Positions 37,625 through 46,612 are shown, numbered from the stretch's first letter. The stretch: 64,000 nucleotides of DNA from Methylobacterium sp. J-077 (GCF_022829365.1 NZ_JAKSYJ010000114.1:1-64000), one strand, 5' to 3'. Program-made: numbers and translations. The notes: generated by a model from the letters alone, not told the origin.

Positions 37625-39616
37625 TCAACCCAGGCGCGCCCGCGCGGCCTCCACCACCGCCTCGGCGGTGATACCGAAGTGGCGGAACAACGCTTCGGGC
37701 GCGCCCGACGCGCCGAAGCCGGTCATGCCGACGAAGCCGCCCTCCTCGCCGATCCAGCGGTCCCAGCCGAAGCGCAGGGCCGCCTCAACGGCGACCCGGA
37801 CCGTGTCCCGCGGGATGACCTGCCGGCGATAGGCCTCGTCCTGCGCCGCGAACGCCTCCCAGGACGGCATCGAGACCACCGCGGTCGGGACGCCCTCCGC
37901 CTGCAGCACGTCGCGGGCCGCGAGCGCCAGCGCCACCTCCGAGCCGGTACCGATCAGCGTGACCCGCCGCGTCCCCTCGGCCTCCGCCAGCACATAGGCG
38001 CCCCGGGCGCTGCGATTTTCAGGCCCGCCCGGCTGGCGCAGGGCCGGAAGCGGCTGCCGGGAGCAGATCAGCGAACTCGGCCCGTGCCGGTTGGCCAAAG
38101 CCATCGCCCAGCATTCCGCCGTCTCGACCGCATCCGCGGGGCGCAGCACCAGCATGTTCGGGATCGCCCGCAGCGAGGCGAGGTACTCCACCGGCTGGTG
38201 GGTCGGGCCGTTGCGGCCGATGGCAATCGAATCGTGGCTGTAGACCGTGATGACCGGCAGGTTCATCAGCGCCGCCATCCGCAGGGACGGGCGCATGTAA
38301 TCCGAGAAGACCAGGTAGGTGGCGCCCACCGGCACCAGGCCGCGATGGGCCGCGATGCCGTTCATCATCGAGCCCATCGCGTGCTCGCGGATGCCGTAAT
38401 GCAGGTAGCGCCCGGAGCGGTCCTGCGCCGTGAAGGCGTGGAGATCGCCCTTGTGCCGGGTCGGGCCTTCGAGATCCGGGGCGCCGGAAAACAGCTCCGG
38501 GATCGCGTCCGACAGGGCGGCGACGATTTCGGCGGAGACCTCGATGCTCGGGCGGGCCGCGCCGGCGGCGGCGAAGCGGTCGCGTAAGGCGCGGAGCGCA
38601 TCGCGCCACGTCTCCGGCAGCCGGCCGGCGCTCACCCTGTCGAACTCCGCCCGGACCGGGGCGGGCAGGGCCTCGCGCCGGGCCTGCCAGGTCGCATAGG
38701 CCGCGCGGTTGCGCTCGGCGACACCCCTGCGCCACGCCGCAGCCACATCGTCGGGCACCGTGAAGGCCGAATGGTCCCAGCCCTTCGCGGCCCGGGCCTC
38801 GGCGAGATCGGTCTCGAACACCCGCCCGCCATGGGCGCCGCGCTGGCCCTCCAGCCGGGGCAGGCCGCGGCCGATCACCGTCCGGCAGGCAATCAGGGTC
38901 GGGCGCGGATCGGCCTGGGCCAGAAGGATCGCCGCGGAGACGGAGTCGACGTTGTGGCCGTCCGCGTCGATCACCTGCCAGTCGGCGGCGCGGAAGCGGG
39001 CGCGCACGTCCTCCGAGATCGACAGGTCGGTGGCGCCGTCGTCGGTGATCCGGTTGTCGTCCCACAGGAAGGTCAGCTTCGACAGGCGCAGGTGCCCGGC
39101 GAGCGAGATCACCTCGTGGGCGACGCCCTCCTGCAGGCAGCCGTCGCCGACCAGCGCGTATGTGCGGTGATCGACGAGTTCGGGGCCGAACTCCGCGGCG
39201 AGCTTGGCCTCGGCCACGGCCATCCCGACGGCGTTGGCGATGCCCTGTCCGAGGGGTCCGGTGGTCGCCTCGATGCCGAGCTCGGGGGCGATCTCCGGAT
39301 GGCCGTGGGTGTGCGAGCCGAGTTCGCGGAAACGCCGGATCTGCTCCATGGGCAGGCCGGCATAGCCGGCGAGGTGGAGCGCCGCATAGAGCAGCATCGA
39401 GCCGTGCCCGTTCGAGAGCACGAAGCGGTCGCGGTCCGGCCATTCCGGATCGGCCGGGTTGCACTTCAGATGACGCGTGAACAAAGCCACCGCGATCTCG
39501 GCGCAGCCGAGGGGCGCGCCGGGATGCCCGTCCCCCGCCCGCTCGATGGCGTCGAGGGACAGGAAGCGGATCGCGTCCGCCATCCGGGCGGTGAGGGCTT
39601 CTTGGGTCTCTGGCAT
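37625..39616 (-). CDS. tkt: Transketolase (full length)
   Basis: 663 residues, the usual length. The TPP-dependent fold is complete: 'IERAGDGHPGAPLGCAEIAVALF', 'DRFVLSNGHGSMLLYAALHLAGY', TPP/metal motif 'ALVGDGCLQEGVAHEVISLAG', then the pyrimidine domain with 'GRYLHYGIREHAMGSMMNGIA' (cofactor-activating Glu) and 'HDSIAIGRNGPTHQPVEYLASLR'. It transfers two-carbon ketol units in the pentose phosphate, Calvin or formaldehyde-linked pathways. It lies downstream of the TRAP permease on the same strand but after a hairpin-rich repeat, so it may be transcribed separately. A second, split transketolase is encoded 4 kb upstream. Confidence 0.95.
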   Translation of the reverse strand: MPETQEALTARMADAIRFLSLDAIERAGDGHPGAPLGCAEIAVALFTRHLKCNPADPEWPDRDRFVLSNGHGSMLLYAALHLAGYAGLPMEQIRRFRELGSHTHGHPEIAPELGIEATTGPLGQGIANAVGMAVAEAKLAAEFGPELVDHRTYALVGDGCLQEGVAHEVISLAGHLRLSKLTFLWDDNRITDDGATDLSISEDVRARFRAADWQVIDADGHNVDSVSAAILLAQADPRPTLIACRTVIGRGLPRLEGQRGAHGGRVFETDLAEARAAKGWDHSAFTVPDDVAAAWRRGVAERNRAAYATWQARREALPAPVRAEFDRVSAGRLPETWRDALRALRDRFAAAGAARPSIEVSAEIVAALSDAIPELFSGAPDLEGPTRHKGDLHAFTAQDRSGRYLHYGIREHAMGSMMNGIAAHRGLVPVGATYLVFSDYMRPSLRMAALMNLPVITVYSHDSIAIGRNGPTHQPVEYLASLRAIPNMLVLRPADAVETAECWAMALANRHGPSSLICSRQPLPALRQPGGPENRSARGAYVLAEAEGTRRVTLIGTGSEVALALAARDVLQAEGVPTAVVSMPSWEAFAAQDEAYRRQVIPRDTVRVAVEAALRFGWDRWIGEEGGFVGMTGFGASGAPEALFRHFGITAEAVVEAARARLG

Positions 39617-39649
39617 GGCGGTGGCTCGGCGTTCAGGCGTGCGTCGGGG

Positions 39650-39775
39650 TTTCCAAAGGGCGTGCCCTTTGGCGGGTGATCAGGGCAGCGCCCTGATGCA
39701 GCGGACTTCGCTATTCAGCAGGCCTTGCCCTGCACCCACGAAAGGTCTCGGACCTTTCGAATCCGGGATTTTCAG
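39650..39775. repeat. Intergenic repeat with three perfect hairpins
   Basis: Three consecutive perfect stem-loops: CCAAAGGG-cgtg-CCCTTTGG (39653-39672), ATCAGGGC-agc-GCCCTGAT (39679-39697) and CGAAAGGTC-tcg-GACCTTTCG (39739-39759). They fill the whole gap between the TRAP permease and transketolase. This layout resembles dispersed intergenic elements I associate with Methylobacterium genomes (recollection, not tested). It could act as a REP/MITE-like element, an RNA processing site or a transcription attenuator. Confidence 0.7.
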
Positions 39776-41664
39776 AGGAACCCGATCGAGAACCAGGGGA
39801 CCAGGATGATGACGACGAGGCCGATCAGGAGGGCCAGGATGTAGCCGACGATCGGGCGCATGCCCGCGTCCGGGTGGATCCGGCTGATCGCGCAGGCGGC
39901 GTAGTAGCCGACGCCGAAGGGCGGGGCGAACAGGCCGATGCCCATCGCGAGGATCACCACCATCGCGTAGTGGACTTCGTGCACGCCGACCTGCCGGGCG
40001 ATCGGGAACAGCAGCGGGCCGAACAGCACGATGGCCGGGATGCCCTCCAGCACCGAGCCCAGCACGATGAACGCGCCGGCCGACACGAACAGGAAGCCGA
40101 CGGCGCCGCCGGGCAGGCTCTTCATCGCCACCGCCAGGGTCTGCGAGAAGCCCGACTGGGTCAGCGCCCAGGCCATGCCGGTGGCCGCGCCGATGATCAG
40201 CAGGATCGCCCCAGACAGGGTCGCGGTCATCACCAGCATCGGGTAGAGCCGCCGCCAGTCGAACTGGCGGTAGATCAGCAGACCCGCCAGCACCGCGTAG
40301 ACGATGCCGATGGTCGAGACTTCGGTGGCGGTGGCGATGCCCTCGACCACCGCGAAGCGGATCACGAAGGGCAGCGCCAGGGCCGGCACCGCCACCAGGA
40401 GCGACCGGCCGATCACCCCGCCGGAGGGCCGGGCGACGTGGCTCAGATCCTCCCGGCGGTAGCGCCACCAGACCAGCGCGCAGAGGGTCACGGCCAGGAC
40501 CAGGCCCGGCAGCAGGCCGCCGGTGAACAGGGCCGTGATCGACACGCCGGTGACCGAGCCGATGGTGATCAGCACGATCGAGGGCGGGATCGTCTCGGTC
40601 TGCGCGCCGGTGGTGGCCAGCAGCGCCACGAGGTCGCCCTCCTTGGCGCCCCGCGCCTTCATCTCGGGAAACAGCACGGGTGCGACCGCGGCCATGTCGG
40701 CGGCCTTCGAGCCGGAGATGCCCGAGACGAGGTACATGGCCCCGACCAGCACATAATGCAGGCCGCCGCGGACGTGGCCGAGCAGCGAGGCCAGGAACCC
40801 GACCATGGCCCGGGCCATGCCGGTCATCTCGATCAGCAGGCCGAGGAACACGAACAGCGGCACCGCGAGCAGGATCAGGTGGCTCATGCCCTCGTCCATG
40901 CGCCCAACCACCACCATCGACGGCGCGCCGGTGGTGAGCGTGATGTAGGCGTAGGTCGACAGCCCGAACGCAAAAGCGATCGGCACGCCGGAGAAGACCA
41001 GGGCGCCGACGCCGAGGACGAAGAACAGCAGCAGGTTGAGGTTGCCCAGGCCCGCGAACACGGGCTGCAGGGCGACGAGCCCGGCCGCGATGGCGCCGCC
41101 CAGGGCGAGCGCCCCGACGGTGAGGCGCCAGTCGGCGGTCTCCAGCAGGCGGATCAGCGCGACCAGGAGCATCAGGCCGAAGCCGATCGGCAGGGCGGCG
41201 GCGCGCCAGGCGTTGTTGAGCTCCAGCGCGGGGGTCTGGACGAAGCTCTCCTCGCTGGCGAACTCGAAAGCCGGCTCCAGCAGCAGCGCCACGAAGATCA
41301 GGCCGGCCACCAGGGCGACCGTCTCCAGGAAGGCGCGCAGGCGCGGGCCGCACATCGCCACGATGGCGGTCATGCGCATGTGCTCGGCGCGGCGGAAGGC
41401 GACCACGGCGCCCAGCATGGCGAGCCACAGGAACAGGATCGCGGCCAGCTCGTCCGACCAGACCAGCGGCTCGCGGAACACGTAGCGGCTGACCACGCCG
41501 CCGAACAGCACGCCGATCTCGGCCAGCACCAGCAGCGCCGCCGGGATCTCCACGAGGTAGCCGAGGGCCGCGTCCAGCTTGCGCAGCCAGCTCCGGGCGC
41601 GGAGCGGCGGTCCCGCCAGCTCAAGCCCTGCCGCGCTCTCGACGGCCGCGATGTCGATCTGCAT
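39772..41664 (-). CDS. TRAP transporter fused permease (DctQ-DctM)
   Basis: 630 residues from the Met at 41664. The first roughly 180 residues are a DctQ-like four-helix subunit ('VLFGGVVSRYVFREPLVWSDELAAILFLWLAMLGAVVAFRR'). A linker helix leads into the twelve-helix DctM subunit ('VPLFVFLGLLIEMTGMARAMVGFLASLLGHVRGGLHYVLV', 'VSGISGSKAADMAAVAPVLFPEM', 'TTGAQTETIPPSIVLITIGSV'). It performs sodium-driven uptake with a periplasmic DctP protein, encoded 13 bases upstream. The stop lies at the edge of the hairpin repeat. Substrate is probably a C4-C6 acid. Confidence 0.93.
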   Translation of the reverse strand: MQIDIAAVESAAGLELAGPPLRARSWLRKLDAALGYLVEIPAALLVLAEIGVLFGGVVSRYVFREPLVWSDELAAILFLWLAMLGAVVAFRRAEHMRMTAIVAMCGPRLRAFLETVALVAGLIFVALLLEPAFEFASEESFVQTPALELNNAWRAAALPIGFGLMLLVALIRLLETADWRLTVGALALGGAIAAGLVALQPVFAGLGNLNLLLFFVLGVGALVFSGVPIAFAFGLSTYAYITLTTGAPSMVVVGRMDEGMSHLILLAVPLFVFLGLLIEMTGMARAMVGFLASLLGHVRGGLHYVLVGAMYLVSGISGSKAADMAAVAPVLFPEMKARGAKEGDLVALLATTGAQTETIPPSIVLITIGSVTGVSITALFTGGLLPGLVLAVTLCALVWWRYRREDLSHVARPSGGVIGRSLLVAVPALALPFVIRFAVVEGIATATEVSTIGIVYAVLAGLLIYRQFDWRRLYPMLVMTATLSGAILLIIGAATGMAWALTQSGFSQTLAVAMKSLPGGAVGFLFVSAGAFIVLGSVLEGIPAIVLFGPLLFPIARQVGVHEVHYAMVVILAMGIGLFAPPFGVGYYAACAISRIHPDAGMRPIVGYILALLIGLVVIILVPWFSIGFL

Positions 41665-41677
41665 GGCGTCCCGTCCC

Positions 41678-42694
41678 TCAGGTGAGCTTGCCGGACACGT
41701 CTTCGAGATGCGCCCACGCCGCATCGCCGTACTTGGCCTTCCAGTCCCGGTAGAAGCTCGTCCGGCCGAGCGCCTCTCGGAAGCGCGCGCGGTCGACATC
41801 GACGAAGGTGATACCCTTGGCGGTGAGGCTCTCGCGTAAGGACAGGCTGAGCTTGGCGACATCCGCGCGTTGGTCAGTGCCGGACCGGTCGAATTCGCGC
41901 GCAACCGTCTGGCGCAGATCCTCCGGCAGGCGCTGCCACGCGCGTTTGTTGCCCAGGATCCAGTAGCCGTCCCAGACATGCCCGGTGAGGCTGCAGGATT
42001 TCTGCACCTCGTAGAGCCGGGCCGTGGCGGTGATGGCGAGCGGGTTCTCCTGGCCCTCGACCACCTTGGTCTGCAGCGCGGAATACAGCTCGTTGAAATT
42101 GATCGGCGCCGCACCGGCATCGAGCGCCTTGAACAGCGAGGTCAGCATCGGCGCAGGCGGCACGCGGATCTTGAAGCCCTTCAGGTCCTCGGGCGTCCTG
42201 ATCTCGCGGGTCGAGGAGGTGATCTGCCGGAAGCCGTTGTCCCAGACCTTCGAGATCGTGAGGATCGGCGTCTTGGCGATCTCGGCCCGGACGTAATCGC
42301 CGAGCCCGCCATCCATCGCCGACCAGACCGCGTCGTAATCCTTGAACGCGAAGCCGGTGTTGGGCAGGCTTGCGGCCGGCACGAAGGTGGCGAGGATCGA
42401 GGTCGCGAGGTTGAAGAACTCGACGCTGCCGTTGCGCACCTGCGCCAGCAGGTCGGTGTCGGAGCCGAGCTGGTTGGCCGGGAACAGCTTGATCTCCAGG
42501 CGCCCGCCGGTCGCCTCGCGGATCCGGTCGAGAGCCTCCTGCGCCCGGACGTTGACCGGATGGGTCGGGTCCTGGCCGGTGGCGAGCTTGTAGGAAAACT
42601 CGGCGGCCTGCCCGCGCCGGGTCAGGTTGCCGAAGACCGGAACGGCGGCCGCACCGGCGAGCAGGCTGCGGCGGCTGAAACGCGTGTCGCGCAT
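41678..42694 (-). CDS. TRAP transporter substrate-binding protein (DctP family)
   Basis: 338 residues, Tat-type signal (F-S-R-R-S-L-L-A-G), GGGAG upstream of the ATG. It has DctP features: 'THPVNVRAQEALDRIREATG', 'FPANQLGSDTDLLAQVRNGSVEFF', conserved Arg in 'GFKIRVPPAPMLTSLFKAL' and 'LYSALQTKVVEGQENPLAI'. It is encoded directly upstream of the fused DctQM permease and is surely its partner. It is strikingly similar to the orphan DctP at 34584-35615 over most of the length, so one arose by duplication or both serve one permease. Confidence 0.93.
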   Translation of the reverse strand: MRDTRFSRRSLLAGAAAVPVFGNLTRRGQAAEFSYKLATGQDPTHPVNVRAQEALDRIREATGGRLEIKLFPANQLGSDTDLLAQVRNGSVEFFNLATSILATFVPAASLPNTGFAFKDYDAVWSAMDGGLGDYVRAEIAKTPILTISKVWDNGFRQITSSTREIRTPEDLKGFKIRVPPAPMLTSLFKALDAGAAPINFNELYSALQTKVVEGQENPLAITATARLYEVQKSCSLTGHVWDGYWILGNKRAWQRLPEDLRQTVAREFDRSGTDQRADVAKLSLSLRESLTAKGITFVDVDRARFREALGRTSFYRDWKAKYGDAAWAHLEDVSGKLT

Positions 42695-42896
42695 GATTTC
42701 ACTCCCTGGGTCGTTCCGAGCCGCGCGATCCCCGCCGTTATCCGGTCATGTGGATCGTGCGCCCCTCCGTTATTCGGCCCTGGATACGGGTCCCGGTGCC
42801 GTCTTCGTGCGTCTCGCGCGCCGCTTCTTCTCCGGCGCGGATCATCCGAGGTCCACGGCGCGCGGACAAGCCGCGCCGGCCCGCAAGCCCCTACAT

Positions 42897-43778
42897 TTAC
42901 GTGCCGTTGAGCGCGCGATAGGCGCGCACAACCTGGCTGTCGTCGACCGCGCCGTCGCCCCGGCCCGAGGTCGAGACGAAGAGCTGATGGGCCAGCGCCG
43001 CGAGCGGCAGGGCCGCGCCGGCGCTGCGGCCGGCCTCCAGCACGATGCCGAGATCCTTGACGAAGATGTCGACCGCGCTGGTCACCTCCGGCTCGGCCTC
43101 CAGCATCCGGGGCCCGCGGTCGCGCAGCATCCAGCTCGACGCCGAGGAGCCCGAGAGAATTTCCAGCACCACCGCGCAATCGACCCCGACCCGCCCGGCC
43201 AGGGCCATCGCCTCGGCGGCGGCCGCGATGTGGACGCCGCACAGCAGCTGGTTCACCGCCTTGACGGTGGCGCCCTGGCCCGGCCGCTCGCCGACAACGA
43301 AGATCCGGTCGCCGAGCGCGTCGAGGACCGGGCGGATCGCCGCCAGCGTCGCGGCTGGGGCCGCGGCCATGATCGTGAGCTTGGCGGCCTTCGCCCCGAC
43401 GACGCCTCCCGAAACCGGGGCATCCACGAACCGGCGGCCGGTGGCGCAGACGCGAGCTGCGATGGCCTCCACCGCCCCCGGCGGACAGGTCGCCATCAGG
43501 ACGACGATCCCGTCCGGGGCGAGGGCGTCGAGGGCGCCTTGCGCGAACAGCACATCGTCGGCCTGAGCGGCGTTCACCACCATCAGCAGGAGCGCGTCGG
43601 CGCCGTCGGCTGCCTGCGCCAGGGTCTCGGCCGGCTCGCCGCCTGCGGCCATCAGGGCCGCGCGGCTCTCCGGCCTGATGTCGTAGCCGCGCACCGAAAA
43701 ACCCGCGGCGACGAGGTGGCCTGCCATCGGCAGGCCCATGGCGCCGAGGCCGACGAAGGCGAGGCGGCTCACAGCCAT
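42897..43778 (-). CDS. 3-hydroxyisobutyrate/L-threonate dehydrogenase-like NAD-dependent oxidoreductase
   Basis: 293 residues. A beta-hydroxyacid dehydrogenase with N-terminal Rossmann motif 'RLAFVGLGAMGLPMAGHLVAAG', substrate motif 'DAPVSGGVVGAKAAKLTIMAA' and the catalytic Lys in 'GQGATVKAVNQLLCGVHIAAAAEAMAL'. The A-K-A-A-K-L variant and 'NQLLCGVHIAAAAEA' resemble L-threonate dehydrogenase (LtnD) more than true 3-hydroxyisobutyrate dehydrogenase, so a C4 sugar acid such as threonate is a reasonable guess. The start overlaps the split transketolase C subunit by 10 bases, so it belongs to the same operon. Confidence 0.88.
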   Translation of the reverse strand: MAVSRLAFVGLGAMGLPMAGHLVAAGFSVRGYDIRPESRAALMAAGGEPAETLAQAADGADALLLMVVNAAQADDVLFAQGALDALAPDGIVVLMATCPPGAVEAIAARVCATGRRFVDAPVSGGVVGAKAAKLTIMAAAPAATLAAIRPVLDALGDRIFVVGERPGQGATVKAVNQLLCGVHIAAAAEAMALAGRVGVDCAVVLEILSGSSASSWMLRDRGPRMLEAEPEVTSAVDIFVKDLGIVLEAGRSAGAALPLAALAHQLFVSTSGRGDGAVDDSQVVRAYRALNGT

Positions 43779-44791
43779 CCGCGGATGCTCCGCGCCATGG
43801 CGGCGGCCGAGATCCCGTAGCGGTCGTGGAGCGTCGGCAGGGCGCCGGCGTCGAGGAACTCGTCCGGCAGGCCGATCTGGCGGAAGCCGCGCTCGGGCAT
43901 CGTGCCGTTGCGCATCAGCAGGCCGGCCACCGCCTCGCCGAGGCCGCCGATCACCGTATGGTTCTCGGCCACCACCAAGAGCCGGCCGCCGCGCCGGGCC
44001 TCCTGCAGGATCGTCGCCTCGTCCAGCGGCTTGATCGTCGGCACGTGCAGCACCGCCACGTCGATCCGGTCGTCGCGCAAGGCGTCCGCCACCTCCAGCG
44101 CCCGCATGGTCATCAGGCCGGAGGAGACGATCAGCACGTCGCGTCCGTCGCGGATCGTCTTGGCCTTCCCGAGCTCGAACGTGTAGCCGTACTCGTCGAG
44201 CACCAGCGGGACATTGCCGCGCAGGAGCCGGAGGTAGACCGGCCCCTTATGGGCGGCCATGGCCGGCACGACCTGCTCGATCTCGTGCGCGTCGCACGGG
44301 TCGATGATCGTGAGGTTGGGCATGCCGCGGAAGATCGCGAGGTCTTCCGTCGCCTGGTGGCTCGGGCCGTAGCCGGTGGTCAGGCCGGGCAGGGCGCAGG
44401 CGATCTTGACGTCGAGATTCTCCTCCGCGATCGCCAGGCAGATGAAGTCGTAGGCCCGCCGCGCCGCGAACACCGCGTAGGTGGTGGCGAACGGCGTGAA
44501 GCCTTCCCGGGCAAGCCCCGCCGCCGCGCTCATCAAGAGCTGCTCGGCCATCCCCATCTGGTAGAAGCGCTCGGGATGGGCCTGCGCGAAGATGTGCAGA
44601 TCGGTGTATTTTGACAGGTCCGCCGACAGGCCGACGATGTCGGGCCGCGTCTTGGCGAGTTCGACCAGGGCATGGCCGAAGGGCGCGGCCTTGGTGCGCT
44701 GCCCGGGGGCGGCCAGCGAGGCGATCATCGCCGAGGTCTTCAGGCTGCCGCCCTCGCGAGGGGCAGGCTTCTCGTATTTCGAGCGTCTCAC
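43769..44791 (-). CDS. Transketolase C-terminal subunit (split enzyme)
   Basis: 340 residues, GTG start overlapping the N subunit stop (GTGA). It contains the pyrimidine-binding and C-terminal domains: 'ELAKTRPDIVGLSADLSKYTD', 'PERFYQMGMAEQLLMSAAAGLAREGFTPFATTYAVF', 'LTTGYGPSHQATEDLAIFRGMP', 'VVAENHTVIGGLGEAVAG' and 'GLPDEFLDAGALPTLHDRYGIS'. The cofactor-activating Glu is in M-G-M-A-E-Q. Such split transketolases are usual in dedicated sugar or sugar-acid pathways rather than the central pentose phosphate cycle. Product assignment needs the pathway. Confidence 0.9.
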   Translation of the reverse strand: MRRSKYEKPAPREGGSLKTSAMIASLAAPGQRTKAAPFGHALVELAKTRPDIVGLSADLSKYTDLHIFAQAHPERFYQMGMAEQLLMSAAAGLAREGFTPFATTYAVFAARRAYDFICLAIAEENLDVKIACALPGLTTGYGPSHQATEDLAIFRGMPNLTIIDPCDAHEIEQVVPAMAAHKGPVYLRLLRGNVPLVLDEYGYTFELGKAKTIRDGRDVLIVSSGLMTMRALEVADALRDDRIDVAVLHVPTIKPLDEATILQEARRGGRLLVVAENHTVIGGLGEAVAGLLMRNGTMPERGFRQIGLPDEFLDAGALPTLHDRYGISAAAMARSIRGWL

Positions 44792-45651
44792 CGCACCCTC
44801 CCTTCGTCCAGGATCGCCAGCGCCCGCTGCCATTCGTCCGGCTCGACGCGCAGGAAGTGATTGCGCTCGCGCGCTTCCAGGAACGGCACGCCCTTGGCCA
44901 TGCGCGTGTCGCAGATGATGATCCGGGGTTGCGGCCCCGGATGGTTCCGGGCGGCGTCGAAGGCGGCCACCAGCGCGTCGATGTCGTTGCCGTCGACCCG
45001 CTGCACGAACCAGTTGAACGCCTCGAATTTCGGGGCCAGCGGCTCGAAGTTGAGCACCCCCGTGGACGCGCCGTCGGCCTGCATGCCGTTCACGTCGACG
45101 AGGCCGATCAGGTTGTCGAGCTTGAACGAGCCCGCCGACATCGCGGCCTCCCAGGTCGAGCCCTCGTCGAGCTCGCCGTCGGAGAACAGGTTGTAGACGA
45201 CGTTCTTCGAGCCCTTCCGCTTGAGGCCCAGCGCCATGCCGACCGCGATCCCGAGCCCGTGGCCGAGGGACCCGCCGGTGATCTCCATGCCGGGCGTGTA
45301 GGCGGCCATGCCGGACATCGGCAGGCGGCTGTCGTCGCCGCCATAGCTCGTCAGCTCGTCCTCGGAGATGATCTCCGCCTCGATCAGCGCGGCATAGAGG
45401 GCGATGGCGTAGTGGCCGATCGACAGCAGGAACCGGTCGCGGCCCTCCCATTCGGGATCCTCGGGCCGGTAGATCATGGCGTGGAAGTAGCTCACCGCCA
45501 GCACGTCGCTGATGCCGAGGGCCTGGGCGATGTAGCCCTGGCCCTGGACCTCGCCCATGCGCAGGGCGTGGCGGCGGATGTGGTAGGCGCGCTCGCTGAG
45601 CGGGACGTTGGAGCCCGCGCGGGGCCGTTCGGTCGGTGACGACGCGGTCAT
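44788..45651 (-). CDS. Transketolase N-terminal subunit (split enzyme)
   Basis: 287 residues forming the pyrophosphate-binding domain: 'LGISDVLAVSYFHAMIYRPEDPEWEGRDRFLLSIGHYAIALYAALIEA', 'GGSLGHGLGIAVGMALGLKRKG' and the TPP/metal motif 'VVYNLFSDGELDEGSTWEAAMSAGSFKLDNLIGLVDVNGMQADG'. It pairs with the downstream C subunit to make one active enzyme. Its start is 10 bases after the SDR gene, so SDR, N and C subunits and the dehydrogenase are one operon. Confidence 0.9.
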   Translation of the reverse strand: MTASSPTERPRAGSNVPLSERAYHIRRHALRMGEVQGQGYIAQALGISDVLAVSYFHAMIYRPEDPEWEGRDRFLLSIGHYAIALYAALIEAEIISEDELTSYGGDDSRLPMSGMAAYTPGMEITGGSLGHGLGIAVGMALGLKRKGSKNVVYNLFSDGELDEGSTWEAAMSAGSFKLDNLIGLVDVNGMQADGASTGVLNFEPLAPKFEAFNWFVQRVDGNDIDALVAAFDAARNHPGPQPRIIICDTRMAKGVPFLEARERNHFLRVEPDEWQRALAILDEGRVR

Positions 45652-45661
45652 GGCGCTGCCC

Positions 45662-46411
45662 TCAATGGATCAGCATGCCGCCGTTCACGTCGATCACCGC
45701 ACCGGTGATGTACGCGGACAGGTCGGAGGCGAGGAACAGGCAGGCGTTGGCGACGTCGTCGGCGACCCCAAGGCGCCCGAGCGGGATGCCCTTGGCGATC
45801 TCGACCTTGAGCTCAGGGGTGAGCTTGCCGCCGGTGATGTCGGTCTGGATCAGGCCGGGCGTCACCGAGTTCACCCGGATCCCGTCGGGGCCGAGCTCCC
45901 GAGCCATGGCCTTGGCGAGGCCCAGCACGCCGCCCTTGGCGGCGCTGTAATGCGGGCCGCCGAAGATGCCGCCGCCGCGCTGGGCGGAGACCGAGGACAT
46001 GCACACGATCGCCCCCGAGCCCTGGCCGCGCATGCCCGGGATCACGGCTTGGCTCATGTAGAGGGTGCCGCGCAGGTTCACGTCGGTGACCGCGTCGTAG
46101 TTCTCCGGCGCGATCTCCATGATCTTGAGCGGCTGGGTGATGCCGGCATTGTTGACCAGCACGTCGATGCGGCCGAGGCGCGCCACGATCTCCTCGGCGG
46201 CGCGGGAGCAGGCGGCCCGGTCGGTCACATTGCAGGCGAGGCCGATATGGCCGGCCCCGATGTCGCGGGCGGCCTCCTCGGCCTGGCCGGCATCGAGGTC
46301 GAGCACGGCGATGCGGGCGCCGTACTGCGCGAACAGGCGCGCCGTGGCCTTGCCGATGCCGCGGGCGGAGGCCGCCCCGGTGATCACGCAGACCCGATCG
46401 TTCAACAGCAT
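45662..46411 (-). CDS. Short-chain dehydrogenase/reductase (SDR)
   Basis: 249 residues from the ATG at 46411 with GGGAGGG upstream. Classical SDR motifs: cofactor loop 'VCVITGAASARGIGKATARLF', 'VLVNNAGITQPL', catalytic Ser in 'IVCMSSVSAQRGGG', Tyr/Lys in 'GPHYSAAKGGVLGLAKAMA' and 'GPDGIRVNSVTPGLIQTDITG'. D in 'IAVLDLD' after strand 2 suggests NAD(H). It probably oxidises a polyol or sugar acid. It is the first gene of the minus-strand catabolic operon below a LysR-type regulator. The exact substrate is unknown. Confidence 0.9.
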   Translation of the reverse strand: MLLNDRVCVITGAASARGIGKATARLFAQYGARIAVLDLDAGQAEEAARDIGAGHIGLACNVTDRAACSRAAEEIVARLGRIDVLVNNAGITQPLKIMEIAPENYDAVTDVNLRGTLYMSQAVIPGMRGQGSGAIVCMSSVSAQRGGGIFGGPHYSAAKGGVLGLAKAMARELGPDGIRVNSVTPGLIQTDITGGKLTPELKVEIAKGIPLGRLGVADDVANACLFLASDLSAYITGAVIDVNGGMLIH

Positions 46412-46591
46412 GGGACCCTCCCGGCGTTCCGCGCTGGTGCGGAATCGAAGCCTGTCGTCGCGACGGAGGCGACCGGCCGGCGACCGCGATCCGGGGATCG
46501 GGAGCCTTGCGGTGACGTTTCCTCGCGTCTTGTTCGTTGCGGCGACATTGGCCCGGGGCGGCCTTCGCGACAAACGCGAATTCTGCATCCG

Positions 46592-46612
46592 CAGGTGACT
46601 GAGATTCACCTG
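46592..46612. promoter_or_regulatory. Inverted repeat between LysR gene and catabolic operon
   Basis: CAGGTGA-ctgagat-TCACCTG is a perfect 7-bp inverted repeat with a 7-base spacer. It lies 10 bases beyond the lysR stop and about 180 bases upstream of the SDR start. It could be a LysR-family operator controlling the operon, or a weak hairpin ending lysR transcription; no T-tract follows on the minus strand, which favours the operator. Confidence 0.4.

Noticed and set aside
39650..39775. CRISPR-like array from the repeated hairpins
   Set aside because: The three stems differ in sequence, there are no regular direct repeats with spacers and no cas genes nearby.
39874..41685. 600-codon plus-strand frame opposite the TRAP permease
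   Set aside because: His/Gln/Arg/Gly-rich antisense translation typical of high-GC DNA; the minus strand carries a textbook DctQM protein.
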